This document shows positions 1 through 8,758 of a stretch of 64,000 nucleotides of DNA, one piece after another. The notes beneath the pieces were generated by a model, which was given only the letters and a program-made list of their open reading frames with translations, searched no databases and was not told the DNA's origin. Source of the DNA: RDYZ01 sp964518905 (GTDB lineage: Bacteria; Cyanobacteriota; Cyanobacteriia; Cyanobacteriales; Geitlerinemataceae); assembly GCA_964518905.1 (NCBI GenBank), contig CAZFJL010000018.1:1-64000 (forward strand), written 5' to 3'. Within the stretch, counting starts at the first letter, position 1; every line of letters starts with the position of its first letter. A program made the position numbers and the translations under genes.

Positions 1-46
1 CTCTCTTCTCCTACGCTAGCATCTGTCAACCCCTACACCTGAACAG

Positions 47-175
47 TTACCTTTTTGTAGCGTCATCACGTGCCTGGGAGCCATATAAAATAAGGGACTC
101 AAGCGTGTCTTGATAATGATTAATTAAATCTTGTTTTACTCTATTTAGAATTGCTTGAAGCTTGGGATTTTGCAT
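47..175 (-). pseudogene. Truncated MNT-type nucleotidyltransferase
   Basis: The reading frame gives about 42 residues that end in LYGSQARDDATKR. This is the start of the nucleotidyltransferase core, where a Gly-Ser pair is normally followed about ten residues later by the metal-binding DxD. The frame stops at the expected position of the DxD, just after an A-rich run, and no downstream frame restores it. I place the start at the ATG at 175, because the longer frame reaching 238 is read through a palindromic repeat. The gene is therefore most likely a decayed antitoxin-type (MntA-like) nucleotidyltransferase. A separate intact MntA/HepT pair lies near 25.2 kb. No HEPN partner is visible here. 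Confidence 0.6.
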
Positions 176-217
176 GAAATAGTCCTGACAATAATTCTTC
201 GTGTACTTAGTGTACGG

Positions 218-292
218 CGTAGGGTGGGCATCGCCCACCGTCAGGACAATTTCCCCGAATCATTGATCGTGGTGGGCAGTGCCCACCCTACG
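218..292. repeat. Paired GTAGGGTGGGC palindromic repeat (family A)
   Basis: The outer arms CGTAGGGTGGGC (218-229) and GCCCACCCTACG (281-292) are perfect inverted repeats of 12 bp. Each arm is also part of its own small hairpin (GGGC-ATC-GCCC and GGTGGGC-AGT-GCCCACC). Related single copies occur at 14255-14275 and 17742-17766. It is an intergenic repeat of the kind common in cyanobacteria, located between the TamB gene's 3' end and the broken nucleotidyltransferase. Confidence 0.8.
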
Positions 293-305
293 ATTAAAAC
301 TACGA

Positions 306-3300
306 TTAAAATCGCATTTGAAACTCGATCGAGCCGCGATCTTCACCATTGAAATCCGTCGAACCGCGCAAAATCACATCATCACTAATCCGATACCGCG
401 CCCCAAACCGCACACTATCATCCCGATCGAGGATCACCTGAAACGAAGTCGAAAGCCGATCGGTTAACCGTATCCCCACCTCCGCGCCCAGCCCCAACGA
501 CGACGTACGCGGATCAAACGCCGGGAACAGGCGAAAATCGCGTAACCCCAAAGCTCGACTGACGATCGCCTGAATTTGCGTTAACAGTGCCGAACTGGCG
601 ATCGCCACCGTCCCGCCGCCCTCGGTGTTTTCCGAAACACCACCACCAATCAGCGAATATAACTCTAGCTGGGGACGCGCCGGTGTACTGCTCAACTCCA
701 GCCGATCGAACAGTTGACTCGCCCGCCCTTGCACCGTTGCCGAAATCCGAATCGTCTCGACCCCGCCGCGCTCAAGTGCCGTATCCTGCAACTCCCGCGA
801 TCGTGTCACATCGGACGCATCTAAATTGCTGACAATGCGATTACGGGTCGTCTGGGTGACCGACGCGCCCATGATCACATCGAGAATCGGATCGCGACCG
901 TATTGGGGATCAAAGATAGCGGTGTTAAACCGGCTTTGATCGAGCGTAAAGGCAGTCGTAAACAGGTTGACGCGACCGTCGCGCAGGAAAATTTTACCGG
1001 CGGGGGAGGGATTGTCCAGCAGGCCGCGCACGGTCAGGAGACCATCGGCGAGAAAGTCGAGGGTCGGCGGGCTAACAAGGCGAATGTTGTTATCAAGACG
1101 GATTTTGAGATCGTCGTAGCGGATCACGGGCGTGGAGCCGATCGGGTCTACAGCCGGAGCCGGAGCATCAGGGTCAGGCAGAAACACCAGTCCGTCAGTT
1201 AGGGTCAAATAGCCGCCAATACTGGGCAACAGCGCCGAACCGGTGATGTCGATTCGCCCGTCGATACCACCGCTATAGATACGCTTGAGATTGAGGGCAA
1301 CGCGATCGAGTACCACCGTTAAGCGGCTATCTTCCGCGAAGGGATTGAACAGCGACAGGTTGCCCGTAGCTTTGACGGCTCCTTGCTCAAAGTTGCCGAT
1401 CAGATCGGTTACGGTGATGCGATCGCCATTGAGATCGATCGTGCCGCGTACGTCGGTCAGCGGTTCGGGAAGCTGCGGCGACTGAAGGATTGCACCGTCA
1501 AATATTGCTGTCCCGAGGGTGCGCTCTACAGTGTAAATCCCATTCTGACGCCGACCATCTAGCGTAATATTCGCTTCCCCGCGACCACCCAGCCAGCCGA
1601 CACTATCGGTCAGCGCGTTCAGAAAGGCCATACCGTCATCGCGCGTTGCGAGGGTAACGGAAAAGCGATCGTCGGGGTCGAGTTGGGTCGCGCCAGGGAG
1701 GGCAAACGGTGATGTACCGCGTACAGTGACGGCGGTGTTGTTCACAGGGCGCGAGGGGTCGGGCGCGATCGGAGGAGGCTCGATCGCGTCCGGTTCGGCT
1801 GAGTTAGGCGATTCGGGCGACTCGGTTAATTCGGGTAATTCGGGTGCAGCGTCCACCGTCTCCAGACCCGCCGTCAGTAAATTTCCACCAAAGCGTATCC
1901 GGCCATTTTCATAGAAAAAACCGCCCTGTTCCAGCTCGATCGGTTTACCGTTGAGCCGTCCATCGTCCAGATGCAATGTGCCGCGTAAACGCGGATCGGC
2001 CTGAGTTCCCGCCAGAGTTGCCGCAATATCGAGCAGGCCAACGGTGCGGAACTGGTCGGGTAGTTTTGCCACTTCGCCCACGAACGCAAGCGGTAGGCCA
2101 GTTAGTTCTAGATTGGCAGATTGCAGATCGGGGGACACGATGCCGTTCAGGTCGAGCCGTGTCAGGGTATTGGGTTCGAGGTTGGCGGTTATCCAGGAGG
2201 GATCAAACTCCAGGTGACGATCGCGGTAGCGTCCGACCAGTTGCACTTCGGGGATAGCATAGGGTGACCACTGCCAATCCTCACCGCGAGCCGCAAACTC
2301 AATCAGCGGATTGGACACCGTGCCACCGAGATCCAGCTCGGCGTTAAACCGGCCTTCGAGGTCGCGTAGCTCCGGCACGATCGCCCGCCCGATCGTGCGT
2401 TTTTCGCGCTGTTCGCGCAGTAGATCAATTTCGACCAAGCGCCGAATGCTGTTGAGCAGCGATCGCGCTGGATCACCGACGGCCACAGCGTCTAAATCTT
2501 CGATCGAACCTAACTCGATCGGCGCAAAGCCGCGTGAAATATCCTCAATTTCCGACCATTGAAACAGCCCTAACAAATCTTGCAAATCTCCATCAACCAC
2601 ACTCACCTTGAGGCCAATTTGCGGATCATCAACCAGGTTCACCCCGCCGTCAAATTGATAGCGGGTCTCGCCACGAATCACCGCTAGCTCATCCACGCCA
2701 AACCGCCGATCGCGCCACGACACCGCCCCGCTGATCGCGTCCGCCGTCACCGATCCCCACTGGGGTTCGAGCCAGTTAATCTGACCGGCAAATGATCCCG
2801 CCGTGGGGTTCACCTGACCGTCAAATCCGAGCAAGCCTTCGATGCGACCCATCTCCGGAACAGGCTGCAATCCCAACCAGGCTAGCGGAAACTGATCGGC
2901 GGTGAAATCGCAGCGATCGGCACTGGGACAGCGACCCGCCGCCCGTAGGTCGCCCAGTTGTGCCTCGAACAGTCGGGGCATGAAGTCGCGCGAAAGCTGC
3001 ATGACGACGCGATCGATGGCGTTGGGATTCTCGGGTGGATTTTCGGGGTCGATCGGTTCGATCAGGGCGATCGACAAGTCGTCGGCCACGTCTGCCGCAT
3101 TGAACTGGGGCAGGTCGCCGTACCGCGCAGCCACTAGCGGAAACGCCGTTGTGCCGTCGGTGGTCGGCAAAGCACCGCGTACGATTTGGCCGACCAGTCG
3201 ATCGCTAATCATTTCGCCATTCAACGTCAAATTTTCAAGCTGAAGGCCACTCGTTTCCAGGTTGATATTGCTCGGAATTGCACCATTCCAGCCACCGGTT

Positions 3301-6300
3301 AAGGCGAGGTTAGCGGCAATTTGTCCCCCAATATTCGGGCGAGCGGTGTTATTCGTGAAGGCTGCGATCGCCTGATTTGATAACAGTGTGTCTAACTCCT
3401 GAGGCGGGATGATGACACCGGCTTGCCATTGATCGCGATCGAGGTTGAGATCGACGGCGATACCACCGGTGGGATTACCGTCTGCATCGCGATCGCTTGT
3501 GGGCAACGCAGCCACGACGCGACCCACGATCGCGCTAGGCGAAAAATCAAAGATTGATCCTGAGAGTTGGGAAGGGGTCGCCGTACTGGTCGCGAGGGGA
3601 AACTGATCGCGCCACGGGTCGGGAACCGGCAGCGCAAATTGGGCGAGATCCACCGTCCAGCCCGCATCGCGCACCGCAATTGTCCCCTGCATTCCGCCAT
3701 TGTCCGCCGCGATCGCAAAGGCTCCCTGGGCGACGATAGTGGCGAGGTCAAAGGCGGTTGTCCCGGCGAGATTGAGCTGAGGCGAGCTGAGGCGGGGCGA
3801 GGTGAGCGGCAGATTGGCGGGTAACAGCTTGGCGATACCAACGTTCTGGATGCCTAACTGACTTTGCCAGCGATCGCCATTTAACGTCACATTTCCTGCC
3901 ACGATGCCACCCTCAACCGGCAATTGGCCGCTACCGCCGATTTGTGTCGGGATTAATTGCAAACCCGACGTTATCCCCGCCGCGACCACCGTACCGGTCA
4001 GTCCGCCAATGTTGAGCCGTGAGATTGGATCAGAGAGCGTTACAAACGAGGCGATCGGTACGTTCTCAAGCTGAGATTCGACGCGCCATTGACCATTACC
4101 GAGCTGTGCGCCGAACTGGATCGGCTGACCGTTAACGCTGGTGGCGCCGATGCCCTGGAGCGCAATTTTGCCGAGATCTGGCGCTGAGAACACATCGAGC
4201 AGACCCGCGACCTGGGCGCGACCGCTGAACGCACCAAGATTCACCGTCGGCGTCAGAGCTGGATCAAGGGCGATATTATTCACCGCGATTTCGCCTTGCC
4301 AACGATCGCCGCGAATCCTGCCGACAATCTGCCCGAGTCCCTCGCCGATCTGGATTTGTGGAATCGCGATGCCGATCGTGTCGTTTTGCAGTGTCACCCG
4401 ACCGCGTGCGCTGACACGATCAATCGGCAACGACGCACCGTAGTCAAAGGCGATCGCGTCGGCGTTAATATCCACCATCGCGAATTCGGTCAGGGCTTGC
4501 AGCGGTGTCGTTTCATCCGGGGGTAACTGCACCTTAACCGCCGCTTGGATCTGACCACCGCTGGCGGGAACCAGATTGAGCTGTTCCAGGATAAATTCAC
4601 CCGTCCCGAAGGAAAAACCGAAACGTCCATCGAGATCGCTGACCGCGAGGCGATCGATCTCCAGCGGCGATAGATTCGTCACTTGACCGACCAGTAGCGG
4701 CTGATCCAAGGGCCCCCGCAAAATAAGCTGTGCGCCGATTTCGCCCGACCCATCGATCGCAAAATCCGGGACGATCGCCTGTCGCGCCACACGCCAGTCC
4801 ACCGGTGGAACCAGGATCGGCAGCTCGTAACCCCGTTGTAGATCAATCAGGCCGCGCTCAATTTTGACCGGCAGCGGGCCGTACTGCCCGATCGCATCTT
4901 CAAAGGCGATTTGCCGCTCTTTAAACGCAAGATTGGTTTTCTCAATAAAAATCGGCTGCGGCGCACCGTCCAGCGCCACCAAAACATCGGTTCCCCGCGC
5001 CGTGCCAGACATCAGCGGAATTTCGCTGAGATTATTGGCATCCAGCGCAATTCTGAGATTCGTAAACAGCCGACCGCCGTACAGCTCAAACGGGAGCGGT
5101 AGAGCCGTGGTCAAGGCTTCGCTGGCCACATTTTGCGCCGCAACGGTCAGCAAAATCGCACCACTTTCGGTTTGCACTTCGCCCTGTACATCGAGACGTC
5201 CAAATTTGCCGTTTTTACCGACGGTCTCGAAGGCCACGCGCTGCCCTTCGTCCTCGATCGTCACCTGTCCCTCAACGTCGAACAGCCGCACAGAGGTGGG
5301 CGGCGCGGGCAGGGTGTCGATCGCGGGTAGCTCGATCGTATTCGGAGCCTGGACAATCTCAACGTCGGGCGACTCACCATCTTGCGGCGGATCGTCGGTC
5401 TCGCCTGCTGATGCTTCGCCCGCTGCTGAGGGGGTGGCGGGTGGGGCGGTTTCGTCCGTTTCGGCGGGTGCTGAGTTGGCTGAGTTTGAGCTTGGGCTTG
5501 AGTTTGAGTTTGGGTTTAGGCTTGAGTTTGAGTTTGAGCTTGGGCTTAAGTCCAAACCTAAACCCAGATCCACTAAGTCCTCGGGGTTCAGTTGACCCAG
5601 TTCAGACAGATTGGTGGGGTCTGTTTGAGTCGGCGCAGCGGGATCTGGCGTTGTCAGGTCTGGAATCGCCCGATTTGAGTCTGAGTTTGGATTGACCTGA
5701 TTCGGAGTTGTCGAATTAGACGTCGAATTAGAATCGGCAGGATTTGCGGGGCTGGAAGGATTTGCGGGACTGGCAGGATTGATAGAATCAGCGCGATCGG
5801 GACTGGTGAGATTGAGCGGTTCAGAAGCGGGAGCGCCTGGGTTTGTGCCTGGGTTTGTGCCTGATTTGGACAAATCTGTCGCTGGCGTGGACGTGGGAAA
5901 CGGCACAAGGCTAACTTTGCCGCCCTCGATCGCCAACGTATCGAGCTGAACCTTAAACCCGTCCGAGGGTTTGCTATCGAGCTTGATATCGAGCCATTGA
6001 CCGCTTTCGGCTTGGATCAGCGTCACCGTCGGCTCTTCCAGCGTCACGGTCAAATCCAGCTCACCGCCGATCGCCTGAAACGGGTTGAAATTCGCCGTCA
6101 CCGCTGGAATTTGGGCAAAACTACGATCGCTCGCCGTCGCCGGTAGCTCGCTCGCATCAAAACTCACCGACGTTAGGCCAAACCCGCTCACCGCACCGAT
6201 TTCCACCGGACGATCGAACAGCGTCGTTAGCGATCGTTCCACCAGGGGCGACAACTTCGTTTTAACCAAATAGGTCGCCACACCCGCTGTCCCCGCCGCG

Positions 6301-6431
6301 ACGATCGCGATCGTCGCCCCCGCAATCATCAGCCATTTCGGCAGGCGCAACGATTCGGGAGAACGTTCAGGGGGCTGAGGTGACGGTTCAGGGGTCGGTT
6401 CAGGCGGTGACGGAGGCATCGCGTCGGTCAT
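306..6431 (-). CDS. tamB: TamB/DUF490-type translocation and assembly protein
   Basis: This 2041-residue protein belongs to the TamB/AsmA-like group of envelope proteins, long beta-rich bridges between inner and outer membranes that help place proteins or lipids in the outer membrane. A proline-rich N-terminus of about 30 residues precedes one membrane helix (about 33-55). An Asn/Ser/Pro/Asp-rich low-complexity linker (about 185-330) follows, then more than 1000 residues of repetitive beta-strand sequence, and a C-terminal region matching the TamB C-terminal domain (DUF490). It ends in an aromatic strand, QMRF. The length is typical of cyanobacterial members, which exceed the E. coli protein. 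No TamA/Omp85 gene is adjacent. The linker is encoded by hexamer-like DNA repeats near 5480-5560. Confidence 0.9.
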   Translation of the reverse strand: MTDAMPPSPPEPTPEPSPQPPERSPESLRLPKWLMIAGATIAIVAAGTAGVATYLVKTKLSPLVERSLTTLFDRPVEIGAVSGFGLTSVSFDASELPATASDRSFAQIPAVTANFNPFQAIGGELDLTVTLEEPTVTLIQAESGQWLDIKLDSKPSDGFKVQLDTLAIEGGKVSLVPFPTSTPATDLSKSGTNPGTNPGAPASEPLNLTSPDRADSINPASPANPSSPANPADSNSTSNSTTPNQVNPNSDSNRAIPDLTTPDPAAPTQTDPTNLSELGQLNPEDLVDLGLGLDLSPSSNSNSSLNPNSNSSPSSNSANSAPAETDETAPPATPSAAGEASAGETDDPPQDGESPDVEIVQAPNTIELPAIDTLPAPPTSVRLFDVEGQVTIEDEGQRVAFETVGKNGKFGRLDVQGEVQTESGAILLTVAAQNVASEALTTALPLPFELYGGRLFTNLRIALDANNLSEIPLMSGTARGTDVLVALDGAPQPIFIEKTNLAFKERQIAFEDAIGQYGPLPVKIERGLIDLQRGYELPILVPPVDWRVARQAIVPDFAIDGSGEIGAQLILRGPLDQPLLVGQVTNLSPLEIDRLAVSDLDGRFGFSFGTGEFILEQLNLVPASGGQIQAAVKVQLPPDETTPLQALTEFAMVDINADAIAFDYGASLPIDRVSARGRVTLQNDTIGIAIPQIQIGEGLGQIVGRIRGDRWQGEIAVNNIALDPALTPTVNLGAFSGRAQVAGLLDVFSAPDLGKIALQGIGATSVNGQPIQFGAQLGNGQWRVESQLENVPIASFVTLSDPISRLNIGGLTGTVVAAGITSGLQLIPTQIGGSGQLPVEGGIVAGNVTLNGDRWQSQLGIQNVGIAKLLPANLPLTSPRLSSPQLNLAGTTAFDLATIVAQGAFAIAADNGGMQGTIAVRDAGWTVDLAQFALPVPDPWRDQFPLATSTATPSQLSGSIFDFSPSAIVGRVVAALPTSDRDADGNPTGGIAVDLNLDRDQWQAGVIIPPQELDTLLSNQAIAAFTNNTARPNIGGQIAANLALTGGWNGAIPSNINLETSGLQLENLTLNGEMISDRLVGQIVRGALPTTDGTTAFPLVAARYGDLPQFNAADVADDLSIALIEPIDPENPPENPNAIDRVVMQLSRDFMPRLFEAQLGDLRAAGRCPSADRCDFTADQFPLAWLGLQPVPEMGRIEGLLGFDGQVNPTAGSFAGQINWLEPQWGSVTADAISGAVSWRDRRFGVDELAVIRGETRYQFDGGVNLVDDPQIGLKVSVVDGDLQDLLGLFQWSEIEDISRGFAPIELGSIEDLDAVAVGDPARSLLNSIRRLVEIDLLREQREKRTIGRAIVPELRDLEGRFNAELDLGGTVSNPLIEFAARGEDWQWSPYAIPEVQLVGRYRDRHLEFDPSWITANLEPNTLTRLDLNGIVSPDLQSANLELTGLPLAFVGEVAKLPDQFRTVGLLDIAATLAGTQADPRLRGTLHLDDGRLNGKPIELEQGGFFYENGRIRFGGNLLTAGLETVDAAPELPELTESPESPNSAEPDAIEPPPIAPDPSRPVNNTAVTVRGTSPFALPGATQLDPDDRFSVTLATRDDGMAFLNALTDSVGWLGGRGEANITLDGRRQNGIYTVERTLGTAIFDGAILQSPQLPEPLTDVRGTIDLNGDRITVTDLIGNFEQGAVKATGNLSLFNPFAEDSRLTVVLDRVALNLKRIYSGGIDGRIDITGSALLPSIGGYLTLTDGLVFLPDPDAPAPAVDPIGSTPVIRYDDLKIRLDNNIRLVSPPTLDFLADGLLTVRGLLDNPSPAGKIFLRDGRVNLFTTAFTLDQSRFNTAIFDPQYGRDPILDVIMGASVTQTTRNRIVSNLDASDVTRSRELQDTALERGGVETIRISATVQGRASQLFDRLELSSTPARPQLELYSLIGGGVSENTEGGGTVAIASSALLTQIQAIVSRALGLRDFRLFPAFDPRTSSLGLGAEVGIRLTDRLSTSFQVILDRDDSVRFGARYRISDDVILRGSTDFNGEDRGSIEFQMRF

Positions 6432-6639
6432 CTAACAAAACAGCAGGACAGGGCTACGAAAATATGGGACAGAAGGAACGGTTTCGCTGCGGAGGGCTCG
6501 CGTCAGATCAGCATTCAAAGGATATCAAGTTCGCGATCGTCATGCGCGATCGATCGAGAGTGCCAAGAGTGCGGATATCACGTTGTAGAGTAGACACGTC
6601 GGACTGAGAGATTTTGGGCTTAAGGGAGAAAGACGAGCC

Positions 6640-7080
6640 ATGCGCGTGTTTGTTCTACTGTTTAACGCAGGCACTGATAATGAAGGAATCCATACGATTC
6701 GGCTCGTGGGTAGCGACGGACGCGAACATAACATTGTCATGATGTTTGAGTCGGCGGAAGATGCCGAGCGTTACGCCATGCTACTCGAAGCGCAGGATTT
6801 TCACGTCCCCACGGTGGAAGAATTATTGGCGGAGGAAATCGAAGAGTTTTGCGCGACGGCGAACTATGAAGCCAAACTGATCCCGATCGGCTTTGTGCCG
6901 CAGTCCGACGAAGAGCGCATTTTTCTCTCGCCCCCAATCACTAATACGGAGAAGCCGGACTGGTCTGAAGACGATGATGATCACGCGGACGATCGCGCGG
7001 CTTCAGCGCCCGAAGAAGACGAGACGATGGTATCGAGCGAGCTTGATGATATTCGCCGCCGCCTAGAGGGATTGTTATAA
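6640..7080 (+). CDS. DUF3110 domain protein
   Basis: The protein has 146 residues. The first 90 or so (MRVFVLLFNAGTDNEGIHT onward) match the DUF3110 family, which is largely restricted to cyanobacteria and plastid lineages. The C-terminal third is acidic and looks disordered. The family has no established function. The stop codon is 4 bases upstream of the truB start, so the two are probably co-transcribed. The ATG at 6640 is preceded by an AAGGGAGAAAGA purine tract that can serve as ribosome binding site. Confidence 0.85.
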   Translation: MRVFVLLFNAGTDNEGIHTIRLVGSDGREHNIVMMFESAEDAERYAMLLEAQDFHVPTVEELLAEEIEEFCATANYEAKLIPIGFVPQSDEERIFLSPPITNTEKPDWSEDDDDHADDRAASAPEEDETMVSSELDDIRRRLEGLL

Positions 7081-7084
7081 ACCC

Positions 7085-8068
7085 GTGGACGGATTTCTTA
7101 ATCTTTACAAGCCCAGCGGCTGGACATCCCATGATTGCGTGGCCAAGGTGCGACGCATTCTCGGACAAAAAAAAGTCGGCCACGGTGGGACGCTCGACCC
7201 CATGGCGACGGGCGTTTTACCGATCGCCCTCGGACGCGCCACCCGCCTAATTCAGTATCTCCCCGGCGACAAAGCCTATACCGCTACGGTGCGTTTCGGC
7301 CTGACCACCACCACCGACGACATCGAAGGCGAGACCATCACCACCCAATCGACCGCAACGCTCACCCGTGACGCTGCGATCGCCGTGATCGCACCCTTCA
7401 TCGGCACAATCCAGCAAATCCCGCCGAAATACAGCGCCATCCAGGTAGACGGTCAGCGGCTCTACGATCTGGCACGATCGGGAGTTGATGTAGACGTGCC
7501 GGTGCGGACGGTGACGGTGACGGCGATCGAGGTTGGCGACTGGCGCGACGGCGATCAGCCCGAGTTAGATCTGACGATCGCCTGTGGTGCGGGGACGTAT
7601 ATCCGGGCGATCGCCCGTGATCTGGGCGAAGCGGTCGGCACGGGCGCGACGCTCTCGAAGCTCGAACGCATTCGCAGTAGCGGCCTGGATTTAGACTCAA
7701 GCATCACGCTAGAGCATCTCGCAGCGTTGATGCAGTCGGATTCAGAAACATTCACGCCGATTTCGCCGAATCTGGCGCTGGCGGGGTTACCGATGATTGC
7801 GATCGAGGGCGAAACTGCCCAGCGGTGGCGGTTGGGTCAGACGGTCGCGATCGATCCGGCGATGTTGCCGTCAGCGGATGATCTGGGACTCGGCGAGGCG
7901 ATCGCGAATTCTGTGGAGAGCGATCGGGACAAAAACGACGAAAACACCGTCGAAATTATGGTGCGCGTTTGCGATTCGGCGGGGGCTTTTCTCGGGATTG
8001 CTCGTGTGATGCGGTCAGAAACGTCAGAGGTGCGGCTCCGTCCGAAGATGGTTTATCTTCCGGCTTAA
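7085..8068 (+). CDS. truB: tRNA pseudouridine(55) synthase TruB
   Basis: TruB converts U55 of the tRNA T-arm to pseudouridine. The 327-residue protein opens with FLNLYKPSGWTS and has the catalytic motif GGTLDPMATGVLPI, with Asp38 as the predicted nucleophile. It also has the later TRLIQYLPGDKAY and CGAGTYIRAIARDLG motifs of the family. The start is a GTG four bases after the DUF3110 stop, and the conserved N-terminus begins immediately there, so no other start fits. The C-terminal part resembles the small TruB extension domain. Confidence 0.96.
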   Translation: MDGFLNLYKPSGWTSHDCVAKVRRILGQKKVGHGGTLDPMATGVLPIALGRATRLIQYLPGDKAYTATVRFGLTTTTDDIEGETITTQSTATLTRDAAIAVIAPFIGTIQQIPPKYSAIQVDGQRLYDLARSGVDVDVPVRTVTVTAIEVGDWRDGDQPELDLTIACGAGTYIRAIARDLGEAVGTGATLSKLERIRSSGLDLDSSITLEHLAALMQSDSETFTPISPNLALAGLPMIAIEGETAQRWRLGQTVAIDPAMLPSADDLGLGEAIANSVESDRDKNDENTVEIMVRVCDSAGAFLGIARVMRSETSEVRLRPKMVYLPA

Positions 8069-8081
8069 TCGCTGATCGTGA

Positions 8082-8196
8082 TATAGCAAAAAACGATTTG
8101 GTTAGGACGTATGAAAAAGCTGAGAGCACTGAGCGGAGTCGAAGTGCGGTTTTCGGCTTAAACAAGAGCGTCCTAATACGATCGGTTTCTGCTATA
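8082..8196. mobile_element. MITE-like element with imperfect 28-bp terminal inverted repeats
   Basis: The ends read TATAGCA...TTAGGACG (8082-8109) and the reverse complement of TATAGCAGAAACCGAT...TTAGGACG (8169-8196), with roughly 22 of 28 positions matching. The interior has no reading frame. It contains a copy of the GCACTGAGCGGAGTCGAAGTGC palindrome (8126-8147), so one repeat sits inside another. It lies between the convergent ends of truB and the DUF29 gene. The size and terminal repeats suit a non-autonomous element. No target-site duplication was confirmed. Confidence 0.6.
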
Positions 8197-8224
8197 CGAA
8201 ATCGCGATCGGCGATCCAATCTCG

Positions 8225-8674
8225 TTATTCTGGGAGGTATTCCGCATCGAAAATTTCTTCCAGGCTGAACGGATTGAACGGAGGAAATGCCGAGCGCGGC
8301 AAGCCAGTTTCATCAGCGGCCAGTTTGAGCGCTTTCGCGTAGCAAACCTCTAAGTTCTCGACAGCATACGGTTTAAGACTGGGGCTGTCTTCGATCGCGC
8401 TCTGTAGCCGATCGCGATGTTCGCGCAGGGTCGATCGCCAACTGTTTGATCGCTTCTCCGGCTGACAGGCATATTTCAGGAGATGCATCAGGACAATCTT
8501 GAGATTGCTGCGCAATGCCTGTTTTTGGCTACGTCCCATATCTTCGATTTCTTCAATCAGATTTTCGAGGTCGAGATCTCGAAAATTACCCGCACGCAAA
8601 TCGGCAACGGCGCGATCGATCCACAGGAGGTAATCGCGATCGTAAAGAGATTGGGTGGCGGTGAGTTTTTGCAT
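8225..8674 (-). CDS. DUF29 domain protein
   Basis: The protein has 149 residues and matches DUF29 along its whole length: LYDRDYLLWIDRAVADLRAG at the N-terminus, LENLIEEIEDMGRSQK, LLKYACQPEKRSNSW and a C-terminal segment with PF(S)LEEIFD. DUF29 proteins are small helical proteins, often multicopy in cyanobacteria, without an established function. The gene is monocistronic as far as can be seen and converges on truB, with a MITE-like element in between. Confidence 0.88.
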   Translation of the reverse strand: MQKLTATQSLYDRDYLLWIDRAVADLRAGNFRDLDLENLIEEIEDMGRSQKQALRSNLKIVLMHLLKYACQPEKRSNSWRSTLREHRDRLQSAIEDSPSLKPYAVENLEVCYAKALKLAADETGLPRSAFPPFNPFSLEEIFDAEYLPE

Positions 8675-8758
8675 GATCTCGACCCGTGAAATTGATTTTT
8701 GCGCGGTTAAGACGGCAAGGTTGCCTGGATGTGCAGCCTTGCAACATCTCCCTTATTT

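Noticed and set aside
5460..5700. Plus-strand frames of 84-243 residues rich in Leu/Ser opposite the TamB linker
   Set aside because: Low-complexity shadow of the hexamer repeats that encode the Asn/Ser-rich linker.
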